DNA of 5,319 bases. Origin: Actinomycetota bacterium. Lineage in GTDB: Bacteria > Actinomycetota > CADDZG01 > WHSQ01. Below are positions 4,945 through 5,319 of the stretch, one piece after another. Each line of letters starts with the position of its first letter. Within the stretch, counting starts at the first letter, position 1. The notes below the pieces were generated by a model. The model did not search any database and was not told where the DNA came from. It saw only the letters and a program-made list of their open reading frames with translations. The stretch is from the NCBI GenBank assembly GCA_019348445.1, contig JAHWJK010000006.1:1-5319 (forward strand), written 5' to 3'. Both the position numbers and the translations under genes were made by a program.

Positions 4945-5319
4945 TCAGTTCGCGGTTTCGATCCTGCCTTCGACGAAGTCCACTGCAACGTCACACGAGC
5001 CCCGCTCCCACGCCCATACCATGTAGCGATCGAGTGGCCCCGACGAGCGCCGCGTCCATGCGAACCCGAGAACCAGGACTTCTTGCCCGTCCAACTTGCC
5101 GACCGACCCGAACGTCGGAATGGTCGGATCCGACGTCTCCAGAACCTGCTCGGCACAGTCCTCGACCTGGGCGGCGACGTCGTCTCCAGCTCTGGCACGG
5201 GCGGAATCGACGAGCTGTTCGAGGAGCGTCCGGTTCCCCCTCGCGTCCTTTGCCGAGTAAGAGGCCGCGAAACTCACGCTCTCGAGGCTGCTCTCTCCCC
5301 GCTTCTGCAGGTCGGCACC
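4945..5319 (-). CDS. Unidentified protein, C-terminal part; possible anti-sigma factor by position
   Basis: The minus-strand frame is open to the window edge, so the 5' end is missing; 124 residues remain, ending at TGA 4947-4945. A GTG at 5277 is an internal possibility, but the 14 codons before it are open and ordinary, so it is probably not the start. I do not recognise the family firmly. The fragment has no membrane segment. It has a helical stretch (about 29-61), then alternating short strands (TFGSVGKLDGQEVLVLGFAW, then LDRYMVWAWERGSC), with two cysteines, C55 and C109, that could pair if the domain is outside the cytoplasm. In mycobacteria the gene just upstream of trxB2 encodes the anti-sigma-M factor, and extracytoplasmic domains of actinobacterial anti-sigma factors often have a 'gene product enters cysteine, then DGREVLV-like strands, then cysteine' look. 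That makes an anti-sigma C-terminal domain a reasonable inference only. It lies 47 bases upstream of trxB, probably in the same transcript. Confidence 0.75.
   Translation of the reverse strand, partial: GADLQKRGESSLESVSFAASYSAKDARGNRTLLEQLVDSARARAGDDVAAQVEDCAEQVLETSDPTIPTFGSVGKLDGQEVLVLGFAWTRRSSGPLDRYMVWAWERGSCDVAVDFVEGRIETAN

Overview
The window looks like a piece of the chromosome close to the replication origin of a high-GC Actinomycetota (actinobacterial) genome. The main reason is gene order. The right part of the mycobacterial origin region reads anti-sigma factor, trxB, trxC, cwlM, then parB, parA and gid/rsmG facing the other way. The same order is visible here, with one substitution. 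The peptidoglycan amidase homologue is a close structural match to CwlM, a protein typical of this phylum. The class or genus cannot be fixed from these bases. GTG and TTG starts and many long antisense open frames fit a GC-rich genome.

Left half, + strand (1-2323): the 3' end of rsmG (16S rRNA methyltransferase, cut by the window edge), a 26-base gap with a good ribosome binding site, then parA and parB joined by a 4-base ATGA overlap. ParA and ParB form the chromosome segregation machine. ParB is a CTP-dependent clamp that loads at parS, and ParA is the nucleoid-bound ATPase that it stimulates. No canonical parS was found.

Right half, - strand (2320-5319): read in the direction of transcription, the end of an unidentified protein that by position may be an anti-sigma factor, then trxB (thioredoxin reductase), a secreted M23 metallopeptidase, and a cwlM-like protein with two peptidoglycan-binding repeats and an Amidase_3 domain. 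trxB, M23 and cwlM are joined by 4-base overlaps and should be one transcript. The two cell-wall genes are probably co-translated, one product exported and the other without an export signal.

The two halves converge, and the parB and cwlM stop codons overlap by 4 bases. From 417 to 4897 there is no non-coding base. No promoter, RNA gene, mobile element or CRISPR array is visible. Promoters for both transcripts must lie outside the window or, less likely, inside genes.

I see no clearly new multi-gene system. The best leads are: (i) a CwlM-type protein without a signal peptide that keeps all the metal ligands which, as I recall, mycobacterial CwlM has lost; (ii) an M23 peptidase in the slot normally held by thioredoxin; (iii) a 57-residue proline-rich tail on ParA; (iv) a perfect 24-base palindrome with a parS-like core inside cwlM.
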